Assembly: GCA_958298945.1 (NCBI GenBank)
Contig: OY282610.1
Span: 46,817,667 to 46,881,666 of the forward strand
Reading direction: 5' to 3'
Length of the DNA: 64,000 nucleotides
From: Atherix ibis
Taxonomy: Eukaryota; Arthropoda; Insecta; Diptera; Athericidae
Below are positions 52,340 through 62,760 of this stretch, piece by piece. A model generated the notes under the pieces. It had not been told where the DNA came from. It made no database searches and was given only the letters and a program-made list of their open reading frames with translations. A program made the translations under genes and the position numbers. The first letter of the stretch is position 1; each line of letters starts with the position of its first letter.

Positions 52340-52840
52340 TAAGTATCCCCGCAGTTAGACATCATCAGCGGATAAGTTTGAAAAGCAAGAGGGACAATTG
52401 CCATCATCCATTTTCGACATAATTTTGTCAGCAAACATCGATCATAGAATTTCCCTTGGATGCCATCGTCCTGTTGAAACCAACTGAATCCATTTGGTCC
52501 AACCCGAATTGGTCCGATTCTTAAATGAACAAGTTCTGAAGCATCTCCCTTTATTGTTGTTATGGTAGCCGCAGCCGCAGTTTAATGGATTTTGTTTTGG
52601 TGCGGAATGAGGTTTCCGAGTAGTTATGATGCTACTGGCAATACTGCCATTAGAAAACTTCATCTTTCGACCATACCTACCCGGGTAGCATAAGCAGCGG
52701 ACCACCAATCCGAGAGATTGGGTGCGATTCGTTGAAGCGATATGCCCTGATCATACGCTCTGGCGTACGAACATCACGAACGCATCTGACTACGCCATGC
52801 AGTTGGTTTAGGCAGTCGCAGCTGAGGACTAACATTTCAG
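52340..52840 (-). other. Less AT-rich unclassified segment, probably an old repeat
   Basis: Composition is far less AT-rich than both flanks and includes CpG (CTCTGGCGTACGAACATCAC near 52,758). An 88-codon minus frame (52,442-52,708) reads MVVRCLCYPGRYGRKMKFSN and GCGYHNNNKGRC further on, which I do not recognise. Sharp composition change at both sides suggests an inserted or transposon-derived block. Confidence 0.35.
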
Positions 52841-53389
52841 ATTTTACAATAGAAATTTTTGAGGATAAGAAACTACCATGAATTATTAATTAAAAACAAA
52901 AATATTATTTAAAAAAAAAAAACATGTATAAAAAATGGAAAGATAAATTTTTATAATGAATTCTAATTATGGTAATCCGTTTTTATTGAAGGTTGCTCAT
53001 TGTTCAGGCTATATAGGGCCGGTGACAGCAATTTTCTGATTTAGCGGGTATCGTCAAAGTAATCGTTATCTCCGAAATAGGGGATCTTCAAAATTATTTT
53101 AGGTGAAGAGTGGCGATGGGAGGATTTGGGAGAATGGCCAGAGAGAGACTTAATAGCTAAGTCGATGGTCGGCTCCGCTCTCCTCCCCATCTTTAAGTTC
53201 TTAAAATATTTTCGCCTTCCCAGAAATTAACACCTTTGGGTACCTCCATTTACTCCTTATTTTTCTGAAAAAAATCCTCAAACTACCCTCACAATCTCCG
53301 CATTAAGCTACCGGAAAGTATTCCTAGCAAAGCAGTGTTCTCTGAGTATGTTCGTAACTGGCCATATTCCTATTTTTTAATATTACGTA

Positions 53390-53870
53390 TTTTAATAGCC
53401 GAATTTTTTTACCTTCCTCTTGCCAACACCCAGAGAATAATGACACATATTTATTTTAATACACATCTTAACATCATTCACCAGTAACAAAAAAGCACTG
53501 CTAGTAGCGTCCTCAAAGAAATACTGACCAGTAACATCTCCGGCCTTTTTCGAGGGTGAAAGGTCTTTCATGATTTGTCTCTGAGTTTCGAGATCCCTAG
53601 AAGCGACCATTCTACTCATAAAAAAGCCACTAAAGTTATAGTATGCTTCGTCACTAATTTTTAATTTTGCTCTATTCCCTGCGATGAAAATAATATCTGA
53701 GCTGAAGTTTCTGTGTTACCTGATACTCGTTCGGGCAAATCACACCATGAATTGAATTCTTTTGCGAGATGCTTCGTGGAACTTATCTTTGGTTGAGTAT
53801 CAGTGTCTAATACAGTTGGTCTTCGGTCTATCGAACACAATACCATATTCTTCAAAATTATTCCCTATAC
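53390..53870 (-). mobile_element. Ancient mariner-like transposase fragment H2
   Basis: Minus-strand translation near 53,685 downward gives NRAKLKISDEAYYNFSGFFM, in which SDEA is the first catalytic motif, then SRMVASRDLETQRQIMKDLS, PSKK and GQYFFEDATSSAFLLLVNDV. These correspond to the SDEAHF...ENPH...LHS-KVTVW...GPYFFE...AVTVN layout of WGYLK-type transposases. A piece upstream (53,661-53,855) reading EFNSWCDLPERV may be the preceding FANWCLE region. The rest of the element is gone. Confidence 0.65.
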
Positions 53871-54554
53871 CATAAATAGTGAAATTTGAAGCCGCATTTA
53901 TTACGTTTTTTTCTGAATATCGCAGTTATTGATGAAATATTTTCTGAAACTGCTATTTGCAATACACAACATTTTGTTAATAAAATATTTAATAAATATG
54001 ATTTTTCATTGGTTGGGTTCCAGGTTATATGGGAACCACACTCACCTTATCTGCTCTTTCGTTGGCGTTCAACCCACAGTCGCCTATTTTCTAATGAAAT
54101 TTCACCTTACCCCGCATTTAGTTTTTAATGAGATTCCCGCTATTGTAAAGCTTTTAATTCACTCAACACACTTTTTAATTACTTTTTTTATAAGCCAAAC
54201 TACCATTCCTAACGAGTCCTTTCAACCAACAAATGATCCGGTACTAATGGGCTCACAATTACAGATCGCCAAATGACCTCACGGTCGCGGTACTACATCA
54301 TAGCCCCATGCTTAATATCCAAGGGATCGTATATACATATAAATTGATCGTTATTATTGTTAATTTTATAATTTTGAAGGTAATACAGGCACTTTCGAAG
54401 TGATTAAGTTCGGAATTGTATTGAATTTTGGAGAAAGTGTGGTCAATTTAAATTTTATATCACAAAAAGTAGAAAAATTGCTTATACTCACCCAAAAAAA
54501 AAAAGAGTTTGTTCTGAATGTATGTATGTTAGGTTTAAATAAAAATATTATTAA
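53871..54554. other. Intergenic stretch, no gene recognised
   Basis: Overlapping plus-strand frames of 80 and 115 codons at 53,886-54,276 lack recognisable domains. Composition is intermediate and then AT-rich. Confidence 0.4.
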
Positions 54555-54990
54555 TTAAAATTGGGCTAATTTTCATTTAAATTTCATAAATTTTTCACTC
54601 AAATTTTACTCAAAACTGCCCTAATTTTAAAATTAAAATATTTTATATGAAACTTTTGGTAAAAAAAAAATTGTATTTTTGCTATTTGAATTATGCTCAA
54701 AAATCAAAACTGTTCTAATTTTATGACAAATTTTCCTTTGAATTTTGCTGGATACTCTTTTAATTTGTGAACAAAGTGCTACTTGACAAAAATGTTCCAA
54801 TTTTATAAAAAAATCTCATTTGAATTTTGCGCTACATTCAAAACTGCACCAATTTTATACCAAATCGATACTTCAAATTACCTCCAAAAATTAAAACTGT
54901 TCTAATTTTCAAACAAAATTGGCACTTGAACTTCACTTAAAATTTCAAACTGTACTCATTTTATACTAGATTTTAAACTTGAGAATTTTT
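54555..54990 (+). repeat. Degenerate ~52-bp tandem array
   Basis: A phrase like AAAACTGTTCTAATTTTATA recurs as GGGCTAATTTT, GCCCTAATTTT, GTTCTAATTTT, GTTCCAATTTT, GCACCAATTTT, GTTCTAATTTT and GTACTCATTTT, from about 54,565 to 54,951. The last three steps are about 51-53 bp and earlier steps are longer. TTTGAATTTTGC-like words alternate with it. It is an eroded satellite-like array. Confidence 0.55.
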
Positions 54991-57689
54991 TCAGAAAAAT
55001 ATTCAGAATTGAGATTTGTTATTATCCAACAACAATGAAAATTATTCAAAAAGAAACTATTAATTTTTATTTATTAGTAAAAATTACAAAAAAAATATTT
55101 TGTTATCGTTTTAAGAGCTTTAATGCATGAAAATATTTTGGTAAATTATGCTTATCCAATATGGCCACTTGATAAATGCAATATGGCTTTTCAACAAATC
55201 CAATATGGCCGTCGCCGTATGGTAGGAAATAGGAAATTTTTTGATTATTCTTAATTTTTATGTTTTCTTATTCCATTTTATTACAGGAAAATTTATTTAA
55301 AAAAAAATTATAGCTTTCGATAGTGAATAGTTATTTTTGAATAAAAAATTATATTTACTGTATCACTTGATTAATACTAATGTGGGATGGTCTTGTTCCA
55401 TAGAGTTTAAGGTTATATTTTTTTTTTCTTTGGCCAAGAATCCAACATACCTAGTGTAAGAGACTCTCCTTCATTTTGGGTTATCGTACAAATTTCTTAT
55501 TTGCTATATTTATTATTCAGATAAAGAGAAATATAATAAATAATATCGGAACTAAACCTACTAAAAAAAGGTCAGCAATAAATACAAAAATATCAAAATA
55601 TTTATAAGAAAATCTTCAAAATCTTTTGAAAAATAACCCCAACGAACAATATTTAAAAAAAATCAATTTAAAAATATTTCATATATTTTCGTGTCTTTTT
55701 ACAAGAAAGTTTTTGACATTTTTATAATCTACAATAAACAATTGGTCTATTTTATTGTTTTGCCAACTGTCCTTAAAAAAATCTAAAAGGAAATAAAGGC
55801 AATAGCAAAAAAAAAAATTATATGGTATTAAAAATTCTTTTGGTTGAAGTATTAAATCAAAATTAATCCTCTAAAAGGATCGTCTTAATGTATTTGCATT
55901 AATATCTAAAAACATTTGAAATCAATAAGTTCCTTTTACAGAAAATCTTCATTTATTTTTCCATTATTTCTTCTCTTCTGCTCCTTTCACTTATCATACA
56001 AATACACTCTTATTTTCTTATTCTTTTACGATTGTTCTTTTTCTCCACCTATCGGCGACTATATTTGTTATTTTTTTGGTTCCAGTTAGGATCTTAGATT
56101 TTGCTTAAGGTATCCTTTTTTTAATCATTATCCTTTGACTTTTTTATTTTTCTTTTATGCATTTGGTTATTTTTAAACTTATCTACCATAGATATTTTAG
56201 TATGCAAAATAAAACTGAAAGTTATTAAGTAAGAGGGAACACGAAATTGATGTATTTTGGTTTTGAAGAAAAGTGGTAAAAAGGGGACAAAATTATACAC
56301 ATAAAAATTAGAAGAAGGGAATATAAACAGAATATTAGTTAATATAAATAAATAAAAGTTCATAGAAAAGGATGTTGGAATATCGAGAAAAATTCCATAA
56401 ATAAAAATGTGAAAGTTCTTAAAATTTTCTTTACTCTTTAAAAAGTATTTTCTAAGAAATTATTTGCTCATCTAATTTTTTCCTAGATAATGTATAATTT
56501 TATATAAGATATTTCTAGCCATATAATACGCATAAATAGAGTTCGAAAGAATAAAAGAAAAATTAAAAAACTCAAGTATAGAAAATAAATGTCCATAAAT
56601 AAAAATCACAACGAAAATCTGGCTAAGCTTTAATTTATCCATTTAGTTATTAGATTTATTTTGAGGAAATTTAGCAAAAATATTAGGATTTGATAGAAAT
56701 CTTCTTTATATGGTATAATATTATTCAGAAGAGCTAAAGTATAATGTCCTTTTGCTAGATATTTTTTGGTTACATTTATTCAAAAATATGCCAAAAAGGT
56801 ATTCAAAATCTTGTCCATCCATTTTTAAAGCATAATAAAAAATAACAAAAGTTTGTCGATCATTCATATTTCAATAAGGGTATTTTCTGCACAATAGGTG
56901 ATAAGATTAGTATAAATAATGATTAGGGTAATAATATTGAATGTAATAGTACTGATTTTGATGCTTATAGTGATTATTAAATATAAATCTTTTTTATAAT
57001 TTTGATTTATTATCGATTCAGATCCCTTATAAAGGTTCAAAAAGATTTTATATGAATTAGTTCATTAACATTGGCTTTAACTGCTTACATTCAACTTTTC
57101 AAATAGAATGCAAAAAGTACAGCATTTAATAAACTTATTCATTATTAATTATTTATATTCGATGCTTCTATAAGTCTATACCGAGTAAAATTAAAACTCT
57201 TTCAGGTTTTCCACAAGGTAGTCATTAAAGTCTATTCTTGTTTATCGCACATTCAGGATTTAAGCCTTTACGCTAATTAATGAAGAAATGTGAAGTTGTA
57301 ATAATATTGCTTGTTCATTAGTGAACAGCCGCTGGATGTCACTGTTGGTACTATAATATATGCCTATGGTTATTGGGAACGCACCCATCAATGTATTTTG
57401 CCATTGTATACTGGGGGCCTCAGTGGAGCGTCAACCATCATCATGACAACATCTTATATTCAATAAACTACGCATGATTATTCAACTAGTAAATTAAAGT
57501 CTTTTAATTTATAATAATACCCACAATTATTACAGAAGTAATAACATTTTTTAGAGGTATTTCTTTTTATATTTTTGATGATTTATTTAAATAACTAAAT
57601 TAAAATATTAACAGTCAGTTATCGATTGAAAGGATTAGACAAGTTTGAAAACTTCAATTGACATCTTATGTAGACTATATAATTTCCAT
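54991..57689. other. AT-rich intergenic stretch
   Basis: Mostly A/T homopolymer-rich DNA without recognisable genes. Three CAATATGGC words at 22-bp steps lie at 55,157-55,209. A less AT-rich patch at 57,300-57,450 is unassigned. Confidence 0.5.
55156..55210 (-). repeat. Three CAATATGGC words at exact 22-bp spacing
   Basis: CAATATGGC starts at 55,157, 55,179 and 55,201. On the minus strand each gives GCCATATTG, containing GCCAT, the core bound by Pho/YY1-type proteins. Both the exact spacing and the local GC content are unusual here. It could be a three-unit minisatellite or a binding-site cluster. Confidence 0.6.
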
Positions 57690-58862
57690 ATAGACGTATA
57701 TAAATGGGAAATCGCCGTTTTCTAATAGATGGCGCCATCAGTAAATTTTGGTTCAAAATATCAGATCAGAAATGTCAAATCGTAAGCTTAGGTATCTATC
57801 CATAACTTCTCATCATTATATTTGTGACTTTTTATCGGCGTTCTATAATTTTATTGTGCGTCAAAATGTCGAAATTTGAGCCAAATAAGCGTTATTTGCG
57901 GGAAGTTTTGCTTCTTGTCTTCAATTCGAAAAAAGTCTGTAGCTGAGGTGAGTTAAGTGATTGGAGAAGCTTATAGCGAGGCTTGTATTATTGAGAAAAT
58001 ATATCGCGAATGGTTTCAATGCTACAAAAGCGATGACTTTGACGCGGCAGACAAGAAGGGTTCCAGACAGGTGTAAAAGTTTGAAGATGCAAAAATAAAA
58101 AGGCATTATTAGGTGAAGATCCATGTCAAACGCAACAAAATCTTACAAATTTATTGGGCGTGACTTAACAAGGTATTTTCTATCGTTTGAAAGCTTTGGA
58201 AATCATCCAAAAGCAAGTAAAGTGGGTGCCAAATGAGTTGAACCCGAGAGACGTTGAACGGCGTTTTTCACGTGCAAACATCTGCTCCAATGGCAAAAAA
58301 TGAAGGGTTTTCTGCATCGCATTGTGATTGATAATGACAAATAAATCAATTACGATCATCTAAGATGAATCAAACTGTGAGGGCGCCGCGGCCATGCATC
58401 AATATCGGCGGTCAAGCCAAACATTCATGGTCCGAAGCTCAAGCTTCCAGTTGTATAAGCTTAAATCCGCTGTTTGGTCATAGATGGCGTGAGTGAGCGT
58501 ATTAAGCTACCATAGGCAAGCCATACTTTTTTTTAATGAGTTTGACATCTGTCAACATTAATCAGTGCACATTGTCAGCAATTTCGTATAAAAACATATA
58601 TTTTTACTTTGGTAATCATGTCTAGTTTTGTGCCAGAAAAATAGCATATGCGGGAAGCTCTGCTTTTCTGCTTCGATTTGAAGAAATCGCCTGTCGAATC
58701 GTATCGAATGCTTATAGAGGCCTATGGTGACAGTGTTTTATCGGAAACAACGTGTCGAGATTGGTTTCGTCGGTTCAAAGACGGCAATTTTAGGACAAGA
58801 AGCGTGAAAATCGGCCTAGAAAGGTTGAGGACCATCAATTGCAGGCTCTTTTGGACGAAAAC

Positions 58863-58926
58863 GATACCCAATCACAAAAATGCTCGCGAAGCAATTGCTT
58901 TGCGAGCATTTTTGTGATTGGGTATC
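58863..58926. repeat. 64-nt loop-free palindrome in nested mariner
   Basis: The two 32-nt halves meet at CAATTG and differ at one position only. Each half includes GATACCCAATCACAAAAATG or its complement. The left half is the genuine coding sequence (NDTQSQK); the right half is its inverted copy, occupying the place of the expected HTH codons. Confidence 0.93.
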
Positions 58927-59084
58927 TCAACCAGATAATTTCCATTCGTCCGCGTGCCATGGGGACGATTGAAAAGTTCGGAAAATATGCGCCGCATGAA
59001 TTGACTGATAGGCAGATGGAGCAACGTCAAAACACATGCGAAATCTTGCTCGCCAGACAAAAAAGAAAGTCGTTCCTGCATCGG

Positions 59085-59151
59085 ATTGTGACAGACGATG
59101 AAAAGTGGATATATTTCAAGAATATATCCACTTTTCATCGTCTGTCACAAT
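59085..59151. repeat. Perfect 31-bp palindrome with 5-nt loop in nested mariner
   Basis: Arms at 59,085-59,115 and 59,121-59,151 match at all 31 positions around the loop TCAAG. The left arm is the coding sequence of RIVTDDEKWIYF; the right arm is its inverted copy, inserted before KRKKLWVDPG. Confidence 0.95.
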
Positions 59152-60289
59152 AAGCGTAAGAAATTGTGGGTTGATCCCGGCCAACCATCAACATCTTCCC
59201 CAAAACCAAATCGCTTCGGATTGTGCGTTTGGTGGGATCAGCAGAGTATCGTGTACTATGAGATGTTGAAACCTGATGAAACTGTCATTTCCCACCGCTG
59301 CCACCAACAACTGATCAAATTGCACCGTACTCTGCGTGAAAAAAGGACGGATTATCAATAAAAACATGACAAGCTGATTTTCCTGTACGACAACGCACTA
59401 TCGCACACGTCATAAATAGTCCGAAACTACTTGGAGACACTCAACTGGAAGGTGCTACCCCACCTAACCCTGATTATTCACCATACCTGGCACCTTCCGG
59501 CAACCACCTGTTTTCGTCGATGGGCCACGAGCTCGCTGAGCAGCACTTGGATTCTTACGAAGACGTCCGTAAATGGCTTGATGAATGGTTTGCCTCGAAA
59601 GAGAAGGATTTTTTTTGGCGTGGTATCCACAAATTGCCCGAGAGATGGGAAAAATGTGTAGCTAGTGAGGATAAGTACTTTGAATAAATTTGTTTTCGCT
59701 TTCTATGAAAAAAAAATGTGTTTTTTTTGACTAAAACAGCGGATTAAAGCTTATATACCTGGTATGTACTTGATAAGACCAGCTCGGCGTGGTATATTAT
59801 GAGCTAGGTGAAACTATTGCAAGAGCTCGTTTCCAAACACAACTGATGCGTTTGAGCCGATCATTGAGGGAAAAACGGCCACAATACAAGCAAAGATATG
59901 ACAAAGTGATTTTGAAGGATGATAACGCTCGGCCACATGTTGCTAAGATAGTCAAAACCTACCTGAAATACTGAAATAGGAGGTCCTGTCCCTGTCACCG
60001 TATAATCCATATATCGCCTCTTCCGACAACGACCTCTTCCGATCGATGACAAAAATTGGGATTGTATGCTGCCAAAAAGATGGGTTGCAGTTAGCGATGG
60101 ACAATACTTTGAAATATGAATGTATGAGCAATTTTCCATTATAAAGCCTCATATTATGAAAAAAAAACCAGCTATAAAGTCTACCAATAATGTCTCTCTA
60201 ATACAATTTTGTACGATTCCAACTAAGAAATCTAGCACAAAAAGTGGATTATCATGTCGCAATTAACTGTTATTACATAACCAGCTACA

Positions 60290-60880
60290 TTTTTGAAGGA
60301 GAATGATCCGATGATGAGTCCACTACTCAACCATCACTTGGGGATTTCTGAACCCCAAATGCAATGATTTCCTCCATGAACCAAGTCATGAAGATGAAAA
60401 TGAGCCTCATCGCTGAAAATAATTTTACTCGGAAAATCAGCATCCACTTGTTGTTGTTCCATAATCCATTCAATGAACTCCATTCGCTATGCGTGGCCAG
60501 TCGGCTTCAGTCTTTGATGCAAATCTCGAAATTTTCAATTCATGGCCACGGTGCTTCGACTCGAGTGTTACTCGCATGAACTGCTTCGATGTTTTGTGTT
60601 GAACGACTTGTTCAAGGACAGCCAGAGTGTGTAACATCTCTAATTGATCCAGTTACCCTAAATTTTTCAATTAATCTGCAAAAATTGTACGAAAATTTCG
60701 AACTGTAGCTGTCAAACCTTCATTATTTTATAAAATATTGCTCAACAAAGAAAATGCATTGTTCTTTTATGTAACACTCCATTTTTAATAACCTTAAACT
60801 GTTGGCTATCATGCTGGTTATTTTATTACTTTACCGCACAAATGGCATAAAATTCAAAACTTGCGTGTCCCTTAAGACTT
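60290..60880 (-). mobile_element. Mariner-like fragment L (SDEAHF type)
   Basis: Minus-strand translation near 60,495 downward reads MEFIEWIMEQQQVDADFPSK, IIFSDEAHFHLHDLVHGGNH and CIWGSE, with the first catalytic Asp in SDEAHF. Preceding frames (60,520-60,640) give HELKISRFASKTEADWP-like linker remnants with a shift. The C-terminal half, including the second and third Asp, is absent. It is related to the 23,665 fragment by the WGSE block. Confidence 0.72.
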
Positions 60881-61550
60881 TTAATATAACAACCACTGAC
60901 ATCTAATTTTCTAAATTCCAAAAACCTAATTCATTTAACGACAATCCATATTGTTATATATTGGCAATCTGTCGATTTATAATTTCAATCATATTTTGGT
61001 TTTTTATTGTATTTTGCATTTATATTAAATCAAATTATAAGCAGATCAATTTTATAGGAACGCCATTCTCCATGAAGCGGTAGAATACCGAACATTGCGC
61101 ATATTTAAGTTTTGATAGATTTCAATTTTTTTTTTATATAATATTAAAAGAAGTTTCGAAACAAGCAAGTATAAGTTTAAAGATTTTTGTAAATAGTATT
61201 TTTCATGAAGTAATTTGAAAATAATTTATTATATAACATTATAAAGTGTTTTGTCAACAAAAAAAATCGGTAGTCTTGCGAATACCATATACAATATTTT
61301 CAAAATAAGTGAAAAGAATTTTTGTTAAGAGGCCTATCGAAGAGTTACAGAATTTTCTATTGGTATTGTAGCAAAATGGAAGGAGAAACTCAGAATAAGT
61401 GGGCTGCCAACTTAACTTATTACAACAATACACAAATCTCCAAAACTAAAACCAAAGATTACGTAATAAACTGTGATATACGAGGGTCGTTCAATAAGTC
61501 CTTAGAAAAAGATGGAAAAAAACTGTTTTTAAAAAAAAAAAAATTATTTT

Positions 61551-62599
61551 TCAACATAATCTCCATGCTCCATACACTTTTCCAACCGTTTTTCCAAAAA
61601 TTTTATCCCATCCAAAAAATAGGATTTCGGAAGTTCTGCAAAATACTCCCGAAATCCTATTTTTTGGAGCAATGACGTCCTCGTTGGAAGTGAACCGTCG
61701 TCCGCCAAGCCATTTCTTCAGATTGGGGAAAAGAAAATAGTCACTCGGGGCCAAATCTGGTGAATAAGCGGGATGCTGCAATAATTCCATTCTCAATTCC
61801 ACAATTTTGGCCATGGAAACAGCGCAGGTGTGCACACGCGCATTGTCCTGATGCAAGAGGATTTTTTTCCTCTTCAGATGGGGGCGTTTCTCTTTGATTT
61901 CCTCGCTCAACCGTTGCAATAAAAACGCGTAATGCGCTCCTGTTATTGTTTTCCTTTTTCCAAGTAGTCGATAAAAATGATGCCCTGCGAATCCCAAAAG
62001 ACCGTGGCCATCACCTTGCCGGTTGATGGCACAGTTTTTGCCTTCTTCGGAGCCCGTTCACCCTTGAAAATCCACTGTGATGACTGTCTCTTCGTTTCTG
62101 GAGTGTAGTAGTGTATCCAGTTTTCGTCCACAATGACATATCGACGAAGGAATTCGGCAGGATTGCGATGAAAGAGTGCCAACATAGCCTCAGAGTCCAC
62201 TGCACGATTGCGCTTATTCTCCTCTGAGAGCAAACGCGGCACCCATCTTGTCGAAATTTTTTTCACAGACAATTTTTCATGCAAAATTGAAGCGACTGTA
62301 CCTTGTGATATGCCCGTGGCCTCAACTAATTCGCGCACTTTAATTCGCCGATCGTTCAAAATCAGATCGTGGATTTTGTCGATGATTTCAGGAGTAGACA
62401 CCTCAACTGGGCGTCCTGAACGATGTTCATCTTTTGTGGATGAACGGCCACGTTTAAATTCATTCGCCTAATTGTAAACCATCGCAAACACAGGTGCAGA
62501 TGTGCCATTAACTGCATACAACTCGGCTTTGATTTCTTTCGGGCTTAAGCCTCTCAAATGGAGATGTTTGATGACAGCCCTAAACTCGCTTTTTTCCAT
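61551..62599 (-). pseudogene. Mariner transposase pseudogene (element D)
   Basis: It begins MEKSEFRAVIKHLHLRGLSP near 62,599. A TAG (62,470-62,468) replaces the Trp codon in VYNWVNEF. The frame then runs through GRPVEVSTPEIIDKIHDLIL and the first catalytic motif, here VDENW rather than VDETW, to about 61,950. There a one-base loss in the KGKTITGAYY codons shifts it. The next frame carries HQDNARVH and SPDLAPSDYFLF. At 61,649 an 18-base templated inversion replaces eight bases and shifts the last 40 codons. All three Asp remain readable. This is a younger inactive copy with a well-defined mutation list. Confidence 0.92.
61611..61668. repeat. Hairpin from templated inversion in mariner D
   Basis: Arms at 61,611-61,630 and 61,649-61,668 are perfect 20-bp reverse complements with an 18-nt spacer. 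At the corresponding place the copy at 9,907 has eight bases, ATCCGTTT, where this copy has 18 bases that are the complement of the upstream sequence. Confidence 0.95.
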
Positions 62600-62760
62600 T
62601 GTTATGCACAAATAAATGTCGTTAACTTTAATCGACGATAGAAATTGACCTACGCTATGGATCGAGCTGAAATTTTGACAGCTTTCCTGTTGATAATCTT
62701 TACCGACACTACGAGTGCAATTTATTGGATTTTCTAAGGACTTATTGAACGACCCTTGTA

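Larger units (their letters stand above)
58618..59687 (+). pseudogene. Mos1-like transposase pseudogene
   Basis: The start is at about 58,618 (MSSFVPEK, with an immediate stop). Then REALLFCFDLKKSPVESYRM, SETTCRDWFRRFKDGN and, after frameshifts, ALLDENDTQSQK. A palindrome at 58,863-58,926 replaces the second HTH. The frame resumes with RAMGTIEKFGKYAPHELTDR, CEILLARQKRKSFLHRIV and TDDEKWIYF near 59,095 (first catalytic Asp region; the usual G-D-E-K-W is D-D-E-K-W). A second palindrome at 59,085-59,151 follows. Then KLWVDPGQPSTSSPKPNRFG, LCVWWDQQSIVYYEMLKPDE, LIKLHRTLREKRTDYQ to a stop, FLYDNALSHTS and NYLETLNWKVLPH, with shifts near the third Asp. The end, LPERWEKCVASEDKYFE, is near 59,640-59,685. 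Not functional. Confidence 0.88.
58447..59762 (+). mobile_element. Mauritiana-type (Mos1-like) mariner nested in G3
   Basis: The left end reads CCAGTTGTATAAGCTTAAAT from 58,447. The right end read inward is CCAGGTATATAAGCTTTAAT from 59,762, and matching continues through AATCCGCTGTTT on both sides. TA follows at 59,763-59,764; the left duplication appears as TT (58,445-58,446), probably a mutated TA. The length of 1,316 bp is normal. The target lies inside the KL(M)LCIWWDQ codons of the host mariner. The protein is related to Mos1-type transposase and is broken, including by two palindromes. Confidence 0.92.
57690..60175 (+). mobile_element. Old mariner G3, interrupted by another mariner
   Basis: The left half starts with ATG at about 57,866 (MSKFEPNKRYLREVLL). 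It continues with frameshifts through YREWFQCYKSDDFDAADKKG, VNPRDVERRFS-like sequence near 58,240 and VKPNIHGPKLKL near 58,420. There it is cut. After the inserted element it resumes at 59,765 with DQLGVVYYELGET, TQLMRLSRSLREKRPQYKQR, YDKVILKDDNARPHVAKIV (second catalytic Asp kept), YLKY and a degenerate LPKRWVAVSDGQYFE end near 60,110. It belongs to the same family as the copies at 12,770 and 21,485. Many stops; the outer boundaries are approximate. Confidence 0.85.
61479..62760 (-). mobile_element. Mariner element D, sister of the 9.9-kb copy, inactivated
   Basis: TA duplications at 61,479-61,480 and 62,759-62,760 flank a 1,278-bp element. The left end is CGAGGGTCGTTCAATAAGTC; the right end read inward is CAAGGGTCGTTCAATAAGTC, one change at position 2. 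It is close in sequence to the copies at 9,907 and 42,301 throughout. The transposase is broken at three places. Confidence 0.96.

Noticed and set aside
53886..54276. Overlapping 80- and 115-codon plus frames as a possible membrane protein
   Set aside because: Hydrophobicity follows from T-rich codons; the frames overlap each other and show no conserved pattern.
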